Shown: piece after piece, positions 15,739-21,974 of the stretch | How positions within the stretch are numbered: the stretch's first letter is position 1 | How the letters are laid out: each line of letters opens with the position of its first letter | DNA from: Anaerolineales bacterium UBA6663 | GTDB taxonomy: Bacteria > Chloroflexota > Anaerolineae > Anaerolineales > UBA6663 | Direction: 5' to 3' | Length of the DNA stretch: 21,974 nt | Assembly (NCBI GenBank): GCA_002455335.1 | Contig: DKKP01000414.1 | Span: 1-21,974 of the forward strand | Made by a program: the position numbers and the translations under genes | Notes under the pieces: model-generated | What the model saw: only the letters and a program-made list of their open reading frames with translations | Database searches by the model: none | What the model was told of the DNA's origin: nothing

Positions 15739-16083
15739 ATGAAATACCTGATGACCTTCGACACGCCCGCCGACGCGCCGCCGCCAAGCCCTGAGCAACT
15801 CGAAGCGCTGGGTAAGTTCACACAAGAGATGATCGCGGCGGGCGTGGTCAAACTGACGGGCGGGTTGGCGCCCGCGTCGATGGGCGGCGCGAAAGTGCGT
15901 TCGAAGGGCGGCCAGTTCGCTGTGGTCGACGGCCCCTATACCGAGGCCAAGGAAGTCGTCGTGGGCTTCGCCGTCATCGAAGCCGCCAACCTCGACGAAG
16001 CGCTGAACCACTGCCGGCGCTTCATGGCGATCGCCGGAGATGGCGAGGGCAGCATCCAACCGATCTTTGAAGGCGGCGCCTGA
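15739..16083 (+). CDS. YCII-related (DGPF) domain protein
   Basis: 114 residues, a usual length for the family. MKYLMTF opens a ferredoxin-like fold. The DGPF signature appears as DGPYTEAKEVVVGF (64-77), with Tyr67 instead of Phe; the region AANLDEALNHCRRF follows. DGPF/YCII proteins are small and mostly uncharacterised. They are frequent partners of ECF42 sigma factors, as here. AAGGAG lies 8 bases before the ATG. It is the first gene of the apparent four-gene unit ending with the sigma factor at 18382 and directly follows the candidate ECF42 promoter. The biochemical role is unknown. Confidence 0.88.
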   Translation: MKYLMTFDTPADAPPPSPEQLEALGKFTQEMIAAGVVKLTGGLAPASMGGAKVRSKGGQFAVVDGPYTEAKEVVVGFAVIEAANLDEALNHCRRFMAIAGDGEGSIQPIFEGGA

Positions 16084-16105
16084 CGCGTCGTCGCGCGCTT
16101 CCCGA

Positions 16106-16133
16106 GCTGGCCCGTCGCCATGGACGGGCCAGC
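16106..16133 (+). repeat. Perfect 11-base stem-loop between the two YCII genes
   Basis: GCTGGCCCGTC (16106-16116), a loop GCCATG and GACGGGCCAGC (16123-16133) form a very stable hairpin 23 bases after the first YCII stop. No U-tract follows, so it looks like a mRNA stability or processing element, or an attenuator, more than an intrinsic terminator. Confidence 0.6.
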
Positions 16134-16208
16134 CACCCACCCTGACCGATCAATCAACAACAACCGGTGCCGTCCAGCCCTCGGTCACATCTGCCCAGGA
16201 GCCTCGCC

Positions 16209-16535
16209 ATGCGATTCCTGTTGCTCACCTTCGCCGGCGCATCGTCGGACTTCATGCCTTCGGACGCGAGAACCGTCGATGCCGTCGACCGATTCAATCG
16301 CGCCCTGCGCGAGGCCGGCGTCCTGCTGGGCACCGATCGATTGCGCCCAGCCGCCGACCACGCGCACCCGCCCGTCGCCGTTTGTCAAATTGCCACGCGA
16401 GTTGAAGCCAGCGCTTACTGGTTGATCCAGGTGCGCACGATCGACGAGGCACTGGCTTGGGCGCAACGTTGTCCATTGGCGCCGGACGAGACGCTCGCAA
16501 TCCGGCTGGCGATCCCGCATGGGGCGAGCGCCTGA
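16209..16535 (+). CDS. Divergent YCII-like protein without DGPF motif
   Basis: 108 residues. MRFLLLTFAG and the C-terminal TIDEALAWAQRCPLAPDETLAIRLAIP fit the YCII/DGPF pattern of first strand and last helix-strand. In the middle, where the DGPF motif would lie, it reads AVCQIATRVEASAYWLIQ, so the putative functional residues are gone. This may be a degenerate or regulatory partner of the first YCII protein. AGGAG lies 8 bases before the ATG at 16209; an upstream extension to 16167 is Ser/Arg-rich and was rejected. It sits second in the sigma-factor unit, 125 bases after the first gene and 27 bases before the DoxX-like gene. Confidence 0.72.
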   Translation: MRFLLLTFAGASSDFMPSDARTVDAVDRFNRALREAGVLLGTDRLRPAADHAHPPVAVCQIATRVEASAYWLIQVRTIDEALAWAQRCPLAPDETLAIRLAIPHGASA

Positions 16536-16562
16536 CGCCGCCCATCACAGGAGACGAATGAG

Positions 16563-16964
16563 ATGAACACATCAGTGCCCATCACTCAGACACCGTCCGG
16601 CGCGCGCTGGGCAGGCCGGATCATCAGCGGCCTGGTGGTCGCATTCATGCTCTTCGACCTCGTCGGCAAGGTACTGGTGATCCAGCCCGTCATCGATGCG
16701 CAGACACACCTCGGCTTTCCGGTCGGGCTGTCGCAGATGCTGGGCGCGATTGAAGCCGTTTGCGTCGCGCTCTATCTCTTTCCGACGACTGCTCCGCTTG
16801 GCGCCTTGCTCCTCACCGCCTACCTCGGCGGAGCCACGGCAATCCACGTGCGGATCGGCGACCCCTGGTTCTTTCCCGTGATTCTGGGCTTGCTGGCATG
16901 GGTTGGCCTTATCCTTCGCGACGAACGCGCTCGGGCATTGCTCCCGGGCCGGCATGTTCGATAA
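16563..16964 (+). CDS. DoxX-like family membrane protein
   Basis: 133 residues with four hydrophobic segments (about 20-40, 57-74, 78-95 and 102-118), an intervening LGFPVGLSQMLGAIEAV pattern, and HVRIGDPWFFPVILG before the last helix, all typical of DoxX-like four-helix proteins. The family is poorly characterised. Members often accompany YCII/DGPF proteins and ECF sigma factors, as here. GGAG is present 9 bases before the ATG. It is third in the unit, and the next gene (the sigma factor) follows after 152 bases containing a stem-loop. Confidence 0.82.
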   Translation: MNTSVPITQTPSGARWAGRIISGLVVAFMLFDLVGKVLVIQPVIDAQTHLGFPVGLSQMLGAIEAVCVALYLFPTTAPLGALLLTAYLGGATAIHVRIGDPWFFPVILGLLAWVGLILRDERARALLPGRHVR

Positions 16965-16977
16965 GTTAGCGCAAAAA

Positions 16978-17026
16978 CGAAGGGATGCAGGGGGGCGGGC
17001 CAAGCCGCGACCTTCGCATCCCCTCG
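16978..17026 (+). repeat. Stem-loop between DoxX-like and sigma factor genes
   Basis: CGAAGGGATGC (16978-16988) and GCATCCCCTCG (17016-17026) are inverted copies matching at 10 of 11 positions. The 27-base loop can itself pair GCGG with CCGC. The structure starts 13 bases after the DoxX-like stop. CTTTCG follows, too short for a standard U-tract. It may partly separate sigma factor expression from the upstream genes. Confidence 0.5.
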
Positions 17027-17116
17027 CTTTCGATCGGCACAATCAGTAGGATTCGACCGCGAAGACCGTCGCCACGCGTTACAGGGATCGCTCAAACGGC
17101 GCTACACTTCGGTGCC

Positions 17117-18382
17117 ATGAACGGCGACGACGTAACCGAGAGCGACAGCCACCGCGCGATCGACGCCATCTGGAGGATCGAGTCGGCCCGCATCATCGGC
17201 GGACTGACGCGGATGACAGGCGACATCGATCTGGCCGAGGAGCTGGCGGGCGATGCGCTTGTGGCGGCTTTGCAGCAGTGGCCGAAGACAGGTGTGCCCG
17301 ATAACCCCGGTGCCTGGCTTATGGCGACCGCCAAGCGCCGCGCCATCGATTCATTCAGACGCTCGAAGACGCTCGAACGCAAACATGTCGAGTTGGGTCG
17401 GACGCTCGAGGAGGAGCAAGCGCGCAGCGGCGAGGCGCTGGACGCAGCGATCGACGACCCTATCGGCGACGACCGGCTCCGCCTGATCCTCATGACCTGC
17501 CACCCGGTGCTCTCGCGCGAGGCGCGCGTAGCGCTGACGTTGCGGCTGCTAGGTGGGCTGACCACCGATGAGATCGCGCGCGCCTTCCTGACCCCAGAGC
17601 CGACACTGGCGCAGCGCATCGTGCGCGCCAAACGCACATTGACCGCCGCGCAAGTGCCGTTCGAAGTGCCGCGCGCCGTCGACCTCCCAGCGCGCCTGGC
17701 CTCGGTGCTCGAGGTCATCTACCTGATCTTCAACGAGGGCTACGCGGCCACGTCGGGAGACGATTGGATGCGGCCGGCATTGTGCGAAGATGCGCTGCGG
17801 CTCGGGCGCATCCTGGCCGAGCTCATGCCGACCGAGCCGGAAGTTCACGGGTTGGCGGCCCTCATGGAGATCCAGGCCTCGCGCATTGCCGCGCGCACGA
17901 ACCCGCAGGGCGAACCGATCCCGCTGCTCGAGCAAGATCGCGGCCGCTGGGATACGATCCTGATCCAACGCGGCCTGTCCGCGCTCGAACGGGCCGAGGC
18001 GCTCGGCGAGCTTGGGCCTTACGCACTGCAGGCCGCGATCGCTGCCTGTCATGCTCGCGCGCAGACCGCCGAGCAGACCGACTGGGCCCGCATCGCGACG
18101 TTGTACGCCGCGCTCGGCCAGTTGTCGCCCTCGCCCGTTGTTGAGTTGAACCGCGCTGTGGCCGTCGGCCTGGCCTTTGGCCCGGCGGCCGGGCTCGAAC
18201 TCGCCGACGCCCTGCTTGACGAGCCCATGCTCCAGGGGTACCACCTGCTCCCTGCAGTACGCGGCGACCTGCTCGCGAAGCTCGGGCGTCACACCGAGGC
18301 GCGCGCCGAGTTCGAGCGCGCGGCCTCGCTCACCCGAAACGAGCGCGAGCGCCAGGTGCTCCTCAGACGCGCTGCGGCGTAG
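17117..18382 (+). CDS. ECF42-type RNA polymerase sigma factor with C-terminal TPR-like extension
   Basis: 421 residues. Sigma region 2 (about 13-85) shows MTGDIDLAEELAGDALVAAL and the ECF42/SigJ-like VPDNPGAWLMATAKRRAIDSF. Region 4 (about 120-178) has ALTLRLLGGLTTDEIARAFL and LAQRIVRAKRTL. A long helical extension (about 190-421) contains IYLIFNEGYAATSGDDWMRP, ALCEDALRLGRIL and VVELNRAVAVGLAFGPAAGL, with TPR-like helices at the end (HTEARAEFERAASLTRNERE). ECF42 proteins have such an extension instead of a dedicated anti-sigma factor. No anti-sigma gene is seen here. The ATG at 17117 was chosen because region 2 begins soon after. It lacks a clear Shine-Dalgarno, and TACACT 8 bases upstream could give a near-leaderless transcript. 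Last gene of the YCII unit. Confidence 0.9.
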   Translation: MNGDDVTESDSHRAIDAIWRIESARIIGGLTRMTGDIDLAEELAGDALVAALQQWPKTGVPDNPGAWLMATAKRRAIDSFRRSKTLERKHVELGRTLEEEQARSGEALDAAIDDPIGDDRLRLILMTCHPVLSREARVALTLRLLGGLTTDEIARAFLTPEPTLAQRIVRAKRTLTAAQVPFEVPRAVDLPARLASVLEVIYLIFNEGYAATSGDDWMRPALCEDALRLGRILAELMPTEPEVHGLAALMEIQASRIAARTNPQGEPIPLLEQDRGRWDTILIQRGLSALERAEALGELGPYALQAAIAACHARAQTAEQTDWARIATLYAALGQLSPSPVVELNRAVAVGLAFGPAAGLELADALLDEPMLQGYHLLPAVRGDLLAKLGRHTEARAEFERAASLTRNERERQVLLRRAAA

Positions 18383-18394
18383 GCTCCTGATCCC

Positions 18395-18432
18395 GCGTCA
18401 GGCGGTAGAGCGATCGCCATCCGGTCTGACGC
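18395..18432 (+). terminator. Stem-loop after sigma factor gene
   Basis: GCGTCAG (18395-18401) and CTGACGC (18426-18432) form a 7-base stem. Inside the loop GGCG and CGCC can pair as an inner stem. It begins 13 bases after the sigma factor stop. No U-tract follows, so termination is plausible but unproven. Confidence 0.4.
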
Positions 18433-18453
18433 AGCCCCGGGCCGCGGACCTGC

Positions 18454-18459
18454 TAGAAT
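18454..18459 (+). promoter_or_regulatory. Candidate -10 box TAGAAT for lipoprotein gene
   Basis: TGCTAGAATG at 18451-18460 gives an extended-type -10, about 75 bases before the ATG at 18534. The same GCTAGAATG string occurs upstream of the beta-helix gene. No clear -35 was found. Confidence 0.35.
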
Positions 18460-18533
18460 GCCCGCCACATCCGGCGTCGACCGGCCTCCACGATCCGGGT
18501 CCGGCGCGACGTATCCAGCCTTTCAGGGGGGTT

Positions 18534-20228
18534 ATGCACAACCGGTTGCGCCGCATCATCCTGGCCGCTTCGTTGTTTGTTTCGGCATGCGCGACGACCG
18601 CCGCGCCGGCGCCAACCGAATCGTCCAGAGCCACGCCGGCGACGTCTGACAGCCTCACAGCCACGCCCGTGGCGCTCGAGCCCACGCTCGCCCCGACGAC
18701 GACGGCGCCGGCCACCCCGACCGTGGCGCCGACAGACACCCCCGCACCTACGGCGACGCCGCAGCCAGAGCCTCACTGGCACTGGGCGATCCAACCCGAC
18801 ACCGGGCAAATCGTGGCCGTGAACCAGTTCGGCGAGGCCAGATCCGTTGGCGTGCCGCGCCCGGAACTCCTCAACACCGCCGTGACCTACCGGTTGGACG
18901 CGGAGCGCGCCTTGGTGCTCGCCGACGACGGCGGCGGCGTCCAGGCCTTCCTTCTCACGCCGGACAACCTGGCGCCCATTCAGCTGCCGGCGAACGTTCC
19001 CTACGACCGCGTGGCGCATGCGGCGTCGCTGCAGGTCGTTGATGCTCAGGGTGACTATGCCGCGTTCTGGTACGAGACGTTCGCCGGCGAGGGCGGAGAC
19101 AATGGCACGATCGAGCCGCCGCATGGCCCGTTGCTGCTTGTGAACCTGGCAACCCTCAGGGGCGATCTGGCCGACCCTGACGTCAACGTCATGAACTTCG
19201 ATGACCCGCGTGCCTGGATCCATCCCTCAACAGACGGCCGCTACCTGCGCTACCTGGCGGGCTCCCGCGTCGCCTCGCGCATCCGGGAGATCGACCTGCA
19301 GACCGGCAGCGTGCGCACCGTCCACGAACAGACGGGCAAGGTCGACCCGTTCGTGCAGGCGTCGCGAGATGGATCGGCCTGGGTGATCGAAAACGACGGC
19401 GTTCTTTTGGACGTGAAGACTGGCTCGACCGTGCCGCTCGATACGGAGACGATCTGGTACGCGCCCCTCGGTCCGGATCTTTTGCTCGCGGCGAGGCGCG
19501 ACTGCGTGGAGCCTTGCGCTCTTCAACTGCGGAGGGCGAACGGACAGGTGATCGACGGCACTTTTCAACCGCCGTGGGGATTGGTCGGCGCACTGACACT
19601 GCACTTTCCAGGTCAGCTGGCCGACGGCGCCGTGATCGTCGCGACCACGACGCTTGGCGAGAGCGCGACCGACCCGGCAGTTGTCGCGCAGCACCCGGGC
19701 CTGGACACGATGGACCGCGCCGTGTTCCGTCTCCATCCGGACGGCACTTCGGCAGTGCTCGGCGTCCTGCCGCTCGGCGCTGTGCTTTCGGGCCGTTCGC
19801 TGCCCCTTTCGGACGATGGTCGGTACATCGTGCTCCTCGCGCCCGATCGCTCCGCCCTGCGCCTGCTCGATCTGGTCGAGGATCGCATCCTGGCGGAGTC
19901 GCCGCTCGCGCCAGGCCTGGTCGACCCGAGCTACACGGCCCAGTTCTACCGCCACGGCATCCTGGTGTCGCTCGATGCAGAGACGGCCGACGGGACACAG
20001 CTGGGTCTGCGTCTGACGTACCTGCATGCCACCGGCAGCGTGGCCCGTCTCGATGAACCCGAACCCGCCTACACGATGTGCGCCGATCTCCTTCCGGATG
20101 GCACGATCCTGTGCTGGCACTACCCGGATTGGAATGAGCTTAACGTCAGCCTCACGCGCTACGCCCCGGATTGGTCGAACTCAAGCGTGCTCCTTGACGA
20201 GCACGTCTTCTTGGAGGTCATCCCGTAA
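18534..20228 (+). CDS. Lipoprotein with Thr/Pro linker and propeller-like domain
   Basis: 564 residues. Short signal peptide MHNRLRRIILAASLFVSAC with lipobox VSAC (Cys19), then a Thr/Pro/Ala-rich linker (about 20-78). The rest (80-564) has repeated short beta patterns such as HWHWAIQPDTGQIVAVN, STDGRYLRYLAGSR, ASRDGSAWVIENDG and LSDDGRYIVLLAPDRSALRL. These resemble WD40/TolB-like beta-propeller blades, although I cannot name the family. It would be anchored on the outer face of the cytoplasmic membrane. No catalytic motif is evident. The ATG at 18534 was chosen because AGGGGGG lies just upstream and the signal peptide starts there; the frame upstream to 18177 overlaps the sigma gene and was rejected. 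Function unknown. Confidence 0.85.
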   Translation: MHNRLRRIILAASLFVSACATTAAPAPTESSRATPATSDSLTATPVALEPTLAPTTTAPATPTVAPTDTPAPTATPQPEPHWHWAIQPDTGQIVAVNQFGEARSVGVPRPELLNTAVTYRLDAERALVLADDGGGVQAFLLTPDNLAPIQLPANVPYDRVAHAASLQVVDAQGDYAAFWYETFAGEGGDNGTIEPPHGPLLLVNLATLRGDLADPDVNVMNFDDPRAWIHPSTDGRYLRYLAGSRVASRIREIDLQTGSVRTVHEQTGKVDPFVQASRDGSAWVIENDGVLLDVKTGSTVPLDTETIWYAPLGPDLLLAARRDCVEPCALQLRRANGQVIDGTFQPPWGLVGALTLHFPGQLADGAVIVATTTLGESATDPAVVAQHPGLDTMDRAVFRLHPDGTSAVLGVLPLGAVLSGRSLPLSDDGRYIVLLAPDRSALRLLDLVEDRILAESPLAPGLVDPSYTAQFYRHGILVSLDAETADGTQLGLRLTYLHATGSVARLDEPEPAYTMCADLLPDGTILCWHYPDWNELNVSLTRYAPDWSNSSVLLDEHVFLEVIP

Positions 20229-20232
20229 AGGG

Positions 20233-20259
20233 CCGCCGCCCCCGGAGAACCGGCGGTTC
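20233..20259. repeat. Overlapping hairpins between convergent genes
   Basis: The 44-base convergent gap (20229-20272) contains CCGCCG (20233-20238) pairing with CGGCGG (20251-20256), and alternatively GAACCG-G-CGGTTC (20247-20259). They lie between the stops of two converging genes and could act as a bidirectional end structure, but there is no U-tract on either strand. Confidence 0.3.
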
Positions 20260-20272
20260 CGCACCGTAAACC

Positions 20273-21100
20273 TCAAGGTGTGCGCATGATCTGGTCGATC
20301 TCGTCAGTCACCAGGATCCTGTCCAGGTACGTGAACGTGCCCTGTTCGTGCGCCTCGCGCGCTGCCGCGATCAGGCCGCTCATGGCCGCACGGAAGAGCG
20401 AGGTCGACAGGCTGATGCGCTTCACGCCGGCGTCTTCAAGCTCGGCGACCGTGAAGGACGCGCCGCGGATCCCGACCATGAAGTTGACGGGCTTCGCGAC
20501 AGCCGAGCACACGGTGCGCACGGCCTCTAGGCCCGGCAATCCGGGCGCGAAGAGGACGTCGGCGCCAGCCCTCTCAAAGGCCTGCAGGCGTCGGATCGTG
20601 TCGTCGAGGTCCGGCCGATCGTGGAGGAAGTTCTCGGCTCGAGCCGTGAAGGTGAAACCGAAGGGCAATGACCGCGCCGCTTCGACCGCAGCCGTGACGC
20701 GCTCGACGGCATGGTTGAAGTCGTAGATGGGGTGTGCCGGATCGTTCGACGCGTCCTCGATCGAGCCGCCGACGAGGCCGGCGTCGGCCGCCTGCCGGAT
20801 CGTCAGAGCCGCGGCGTCCGGCTCGTGGCCGAAGCCGTTCTCGAGATCGCCCGCCAGGGGGATTGCGACTGAAGCGGCCATCGCGCGTGCCTGCGACAGC
20901 GCCTCATCACGCGTGATCTGGCCATCGCGGCGGCCGAGCGTCGCGGCTGCGGCCCCGCTCGACGTTGCCAGGGCCGGGAAACCCAGACCCTCGAGGATGC
21001 GGGCCGACGCCACGTCCCAGGCATTGGCGATGAGAAAAGCGCCCGGCCCACGATGCAAAGCCGCGAATCGATCGGCGAGGGCTGCCACAGTGGCGTTCAT
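20273..21100 (-). CDS. Isocitrate lyase/PEP mutase superfamily protein
   Basis: 275 residues. Seen: FLIANAWDVASARILEGLGF (22-41), TSSGAAAATLGRRDG (46-60), the metal-binding AGDLENGFG (83-91; Asp85, Glu87), GGSIEDAS (111-118), FTARAENFL (151-159) and a later PVNFMVG. This matches the short PEP mutase/2-methylisocitrate lyase-like group, which cleaves or forms C-C or C-P bonds of 2-oxoacid-type substrates with Mg2+. The KKCGH-type catalytic loop of true isocitrate lyases is absent (NDPAHPIYDF occupies the place), so the reaction cannot be stated. The ATG at 21100 has AGGAGG 5 bases upstream; the frame from 21184 adds non-conserved residues. It faces the lipoprotein gene tail to tail. Confidence 0.87.
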   Translation of the reverse strand: MNATVAALADRFAALHRGPGAFLIANAWDVASARILEGLGFPALATSSGAAAATLGRRDGQITRDEALSQARAMAASVAIPLAGDLENGFGHEPDAAALTIRQAADAGLVGGSIEDASNDPAHPIYDFNHAVERVTAAVEAARSLPFGFTFTARAENFLHDRPDLDDTIRRLQAFERAGADVLFAPGLPGLEAVRTVCSAVAKPVNFMVGIRGASFTVAELEDAGVKRISLSTSLFRAAMSGLIAAAREAHEQGTFTYLDRILVTDEIDQIMRTP

Positions 21101-21134
21101 GAGACCTCCTCGAGAGCGAAGACGAGTGCGATTC

Positions 21135-21140
21135 ACTATA
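21135..21140 (-). promoter_or_regulatory. -10 box TATAGT for PEP mutase-like gene
   Basis: TATAGT on the minus strand (21140-21135) would start transcription near 21128, about 28 bases before the ATG at 21100. The -35 region (about 21158-21163) has no TTGACA-like sequence. The arm of a long inverted repeat begins just upstream, at 21172, which may point to activator or repressor control. Confidence 0.45.
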
Positions 21141-21171
21141 CCCGATCGCATCCCGAGAATCTTGCTCTGAC

Positions 21172-21234
21172 CTTCGCGAAGCATGGCGTTCCATCATTCG
21201 ATGTGATGGGTCCTACCGTTCATGCTTCGCGAAG
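21172..21234. repeat. 14-base inverted repeat with nested inner repeat
   Basis: CTTCGCGAAGCATG (21172-21185) and CATGCTTCGCGAAG (21221-21234) are perfect inverted copies. Each contains the 10-base palindrome CTTCGCGAAG, with centres 53 bases apart. Inside the 35-base loop CCATCA (21191-21196) pairs with TGATGG (21204-21209). It lies between the AhpD-like stop and the PEP mutase-like promoter. It could be a paired operator or an RNA/cruciform structure; the strands are symmetric. Confidence 0.6.
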
Positions 21235-21259
21235 ACCCCTGCCACGGATCCCAAACACC

Positions 21260-21745
21260 TTATGCGCCGATGATCTGGCGCTTCGTCGCGAAGTGTTCGG
21301 GTTCATAGCTGCCGGGCTCATCCCGGAACGTAATGGCGAAACGGTTCCAGACGTTGATGATCGAGATATTGATCAGGAGCTTGACCAGCTCCTCGTCGGT
21401 GAAGTGCCTTGTGGCCTCGGCGTATACGGCGTCTGACACCCGCTCGGTCGAAATCAGGGTGACGGCCTCGGTCAGCGCCAGCGCGGCGCGTTCGCGGTCG
21501 GTGTAGTACGGGGTCTCGCGCCAGACGCTCAGGCTGTACAGACGCTGCTCGCTCTCGCCGCCGGTGCGGGCGTCCTTAGTGTGCATGTCAACGCAGTACG
21601 CGCAACCGTTGATCTGCGAGGCGCGCAGGCGGATTAACTCGCGCAGCGGCGCCTCCAGACCGCTGGTTGTGGCATAGCGATCCAGCGCGTTGATCGCGCG
21701 CACACCTTCGGGCAGAGTCTTGCCGTAGTCAAGTCGTGGCTCCAT
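21260..21745 (-). CDS. AhpD/carboxymuconolactone decarboxylase family protein
   Basis: 161 residues. The core motif RELIRLRASQINGCAYCVDM (35-54), followed by HTKDA, contains Cys48 and Cys51 and His55, the CxxC...H arrangement of alkylhydroperoxidase AhpD-like proteins. The later segments YYTDRERAALALTEAV and LVKLLINISIINVWNRFAIT complete the all-helical fold. These proteins reduce peroxides through the cysteine pair or act in related redox steps; the substrate is unknown. The cysteines make redox activity more likely than lactone decarboxylation. AGGAG lies 6 bases before the ATG. The 164 bases upstream (21746-21909) hold a 7-base inverted repeat and an A/T-rich patch (TAAAAT, minus strand, 21828-21823) that may be its promoter area. 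Confidence 0.9.
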   Translation of the reverse strand: MEPRLDYGKTLPEGVRAINALDRYATTSGLEAPLRELIRLRASQINGCAYCVDMHTKDARTGGESEQRLYSLSVWRETPYYTDRERAALALTEAVTLISTERVSDAVYAEATRHFTDEELVKLLINISIINVWNRFAITFRDEPGSYEPEHFATKRQIIGA

Positions 21746-21767
21746 GTTGGCTCCTGTGATCGTCAGT

Positions 21768-21788
21768 GTGTCCGTTCGATGCGGACAC
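21768..21788. repeat. Inverted repeat GTGTCCG-N7-CGGACAC upstream of AhpD-like gene
   Basis: Perfect 7-base arms (21768-21774 and 21782-21788) around TTCGATG, ending 23 bases before the ATG of the AhpD-like gene. On the minus strand CATAGT directly abuts and overlaps the arm and could be a weak -10 box. The layout fits an operator for a dimeric repressor, or a leader hairpin. Confidence 0.45.
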
Positions 21789-21909
21789 TATGAGGCCAAC
21801 GGCTGGTTGTCGCTAGATCCAGATTTTATGCTTTTTGGGGTACCAGTTTTGCTGCGACGGCGATCATGGAGATGGCCGGACGACGACCGCCATCGCACCC
21901 ACCGGGATC

Positions 21910-21974
21910 TCAGCCGCTCAAGGCCGCCGCCAACCGGCGCGCGCCGGCCTTGATCCGCGCTGGGTCCACGCAGG
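21910..21974 (-). CDS. 3' end of a minus-strand gene, aminotransferase-like tail
   Basis: Only the last 20 codons and stop lie in the window. They read CVDPARIKAGARRLAAALSG before TGA at 21912-21910. This helix-like ending resembles the C-termini of class I/II PLP-dependent aminotransferases, including the MocR group (DPxRIxEGxRRLAxAL). The identification is tentative because so little is visible. The two other minus-strand frames of this edge are less protein-like. Confidence 0.4.
   Translation of the reverse strand, partial: CVDPARIKAGARRLAAALSG

Noticed and set aside
17036..17057. Possible second ECF42-like promoter before the sigma gene (CGAC near 17054)
   Set aside because: The upstream element is TTTCGA instead of TGTCGA and the spacing is about 20 bases, so it does not fit.
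17549..18292. 247-codon minus-strand frame
   Set aside because: Antisense to the ECF42 sigma factor; no recognisable motif or ribosome site.
19189..20120. Minus-strand frames of 269 and 297 codons
   Set aside because: Antisense to the lipoprotein gene, Arg/Ser-rich, no family features.
21744..21953. 69-codon plus-strand frame at the right edge
   Set aside because: No ribosome site, Arg-rich tail, and it overlaps both a regulatory spacer and the end of a more plausible minus-strand gene.

Overview
The window is 21,974 bases of GC-rich, gene-dense bacterial chromosome. It holds about 22 protein genes on both strands. I see no RNA gene, insertion sequence, prophage or CRISPR array. The best guess for the host is a Chloroflexota bacterium (Anaerolineae/Chloroflexia-like). 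The reasons are a secreted beta-helix protein ending in LYLPLVRR, lipoproteins with long Thr/Pro/Ala linkers, and the general mix of genes. This taxonomic call is inference. No gene-free stretch exceeds 300 bases; the longest is the 256-base divergent region 15483-15738.

Region 1 (1-4164, all minus strand). A four-gene set (MmcQ/YjbR-like protein, hotdog thioesterase, SGNH hydrolase, Fes-type esterase) is joined by 4-8 base overlaps and is followed by a nitroreductase. Next comes ribose-phosphate pyrophosphokinase (prs), which has its own promoter but carries an in-frame TAA at 118-120. Homology continues in the same frame to the window edge. Region 2 (4362-6720). A membrane-anchored TlpA-type thioredoxin is paired with an Lgt-family membrane protein that has lost the known Lgt catalytic residues. 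They face a dienelactone-hydrolase-like lipoprotein, and the two convergent genes share one CTAG for both stop codons.

Region 3 (6878-10946). A soluble triple-GAF/PAS histidine kinase overlaps a response regulator with an HD-GYP output domain. Two metal-ligand positions of that domain are substituted (HD to HE, and the His of HPxxG to Cys). Region 4 (11130-15482). A secreted right-handed beta-helix protein converges on a GH13 oligo-1,6-glucosidase-type enzyme that lies behind a small DUF2721 membrane protein.

Region 5 (15739-18382). Two YCII/DGPF-family proteins, a DoxX-like membrane protein and an ECF42-type sigma factor with a long C-terminal extension form one apparent transcription unit. 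A TGTCGA-N17-CGAC element upstream matches the ECF42 target promoter as I recall it, so the unit is probably autoregulated. Strong stem-loops lie in both long spacers and after the last gene. Region 6 (18534-21974). A propeller-like lipoprotein, a PEP mutase/isocitrate lyase superfamily enzyme, an AhpD/carboxymuconolactone-decarboxylase-like protein and the last codons of another minus-strand gene are separated by short spacers rich in inverted repeats.

The points most worth checking are the ECF42 promoter and operon hairpins, the altered HD-GYP metal site, the catalytically dead-looking Lgt paralog next to TlpA, the broken prs gene, and the nested inverted repeat at 21172-21234.
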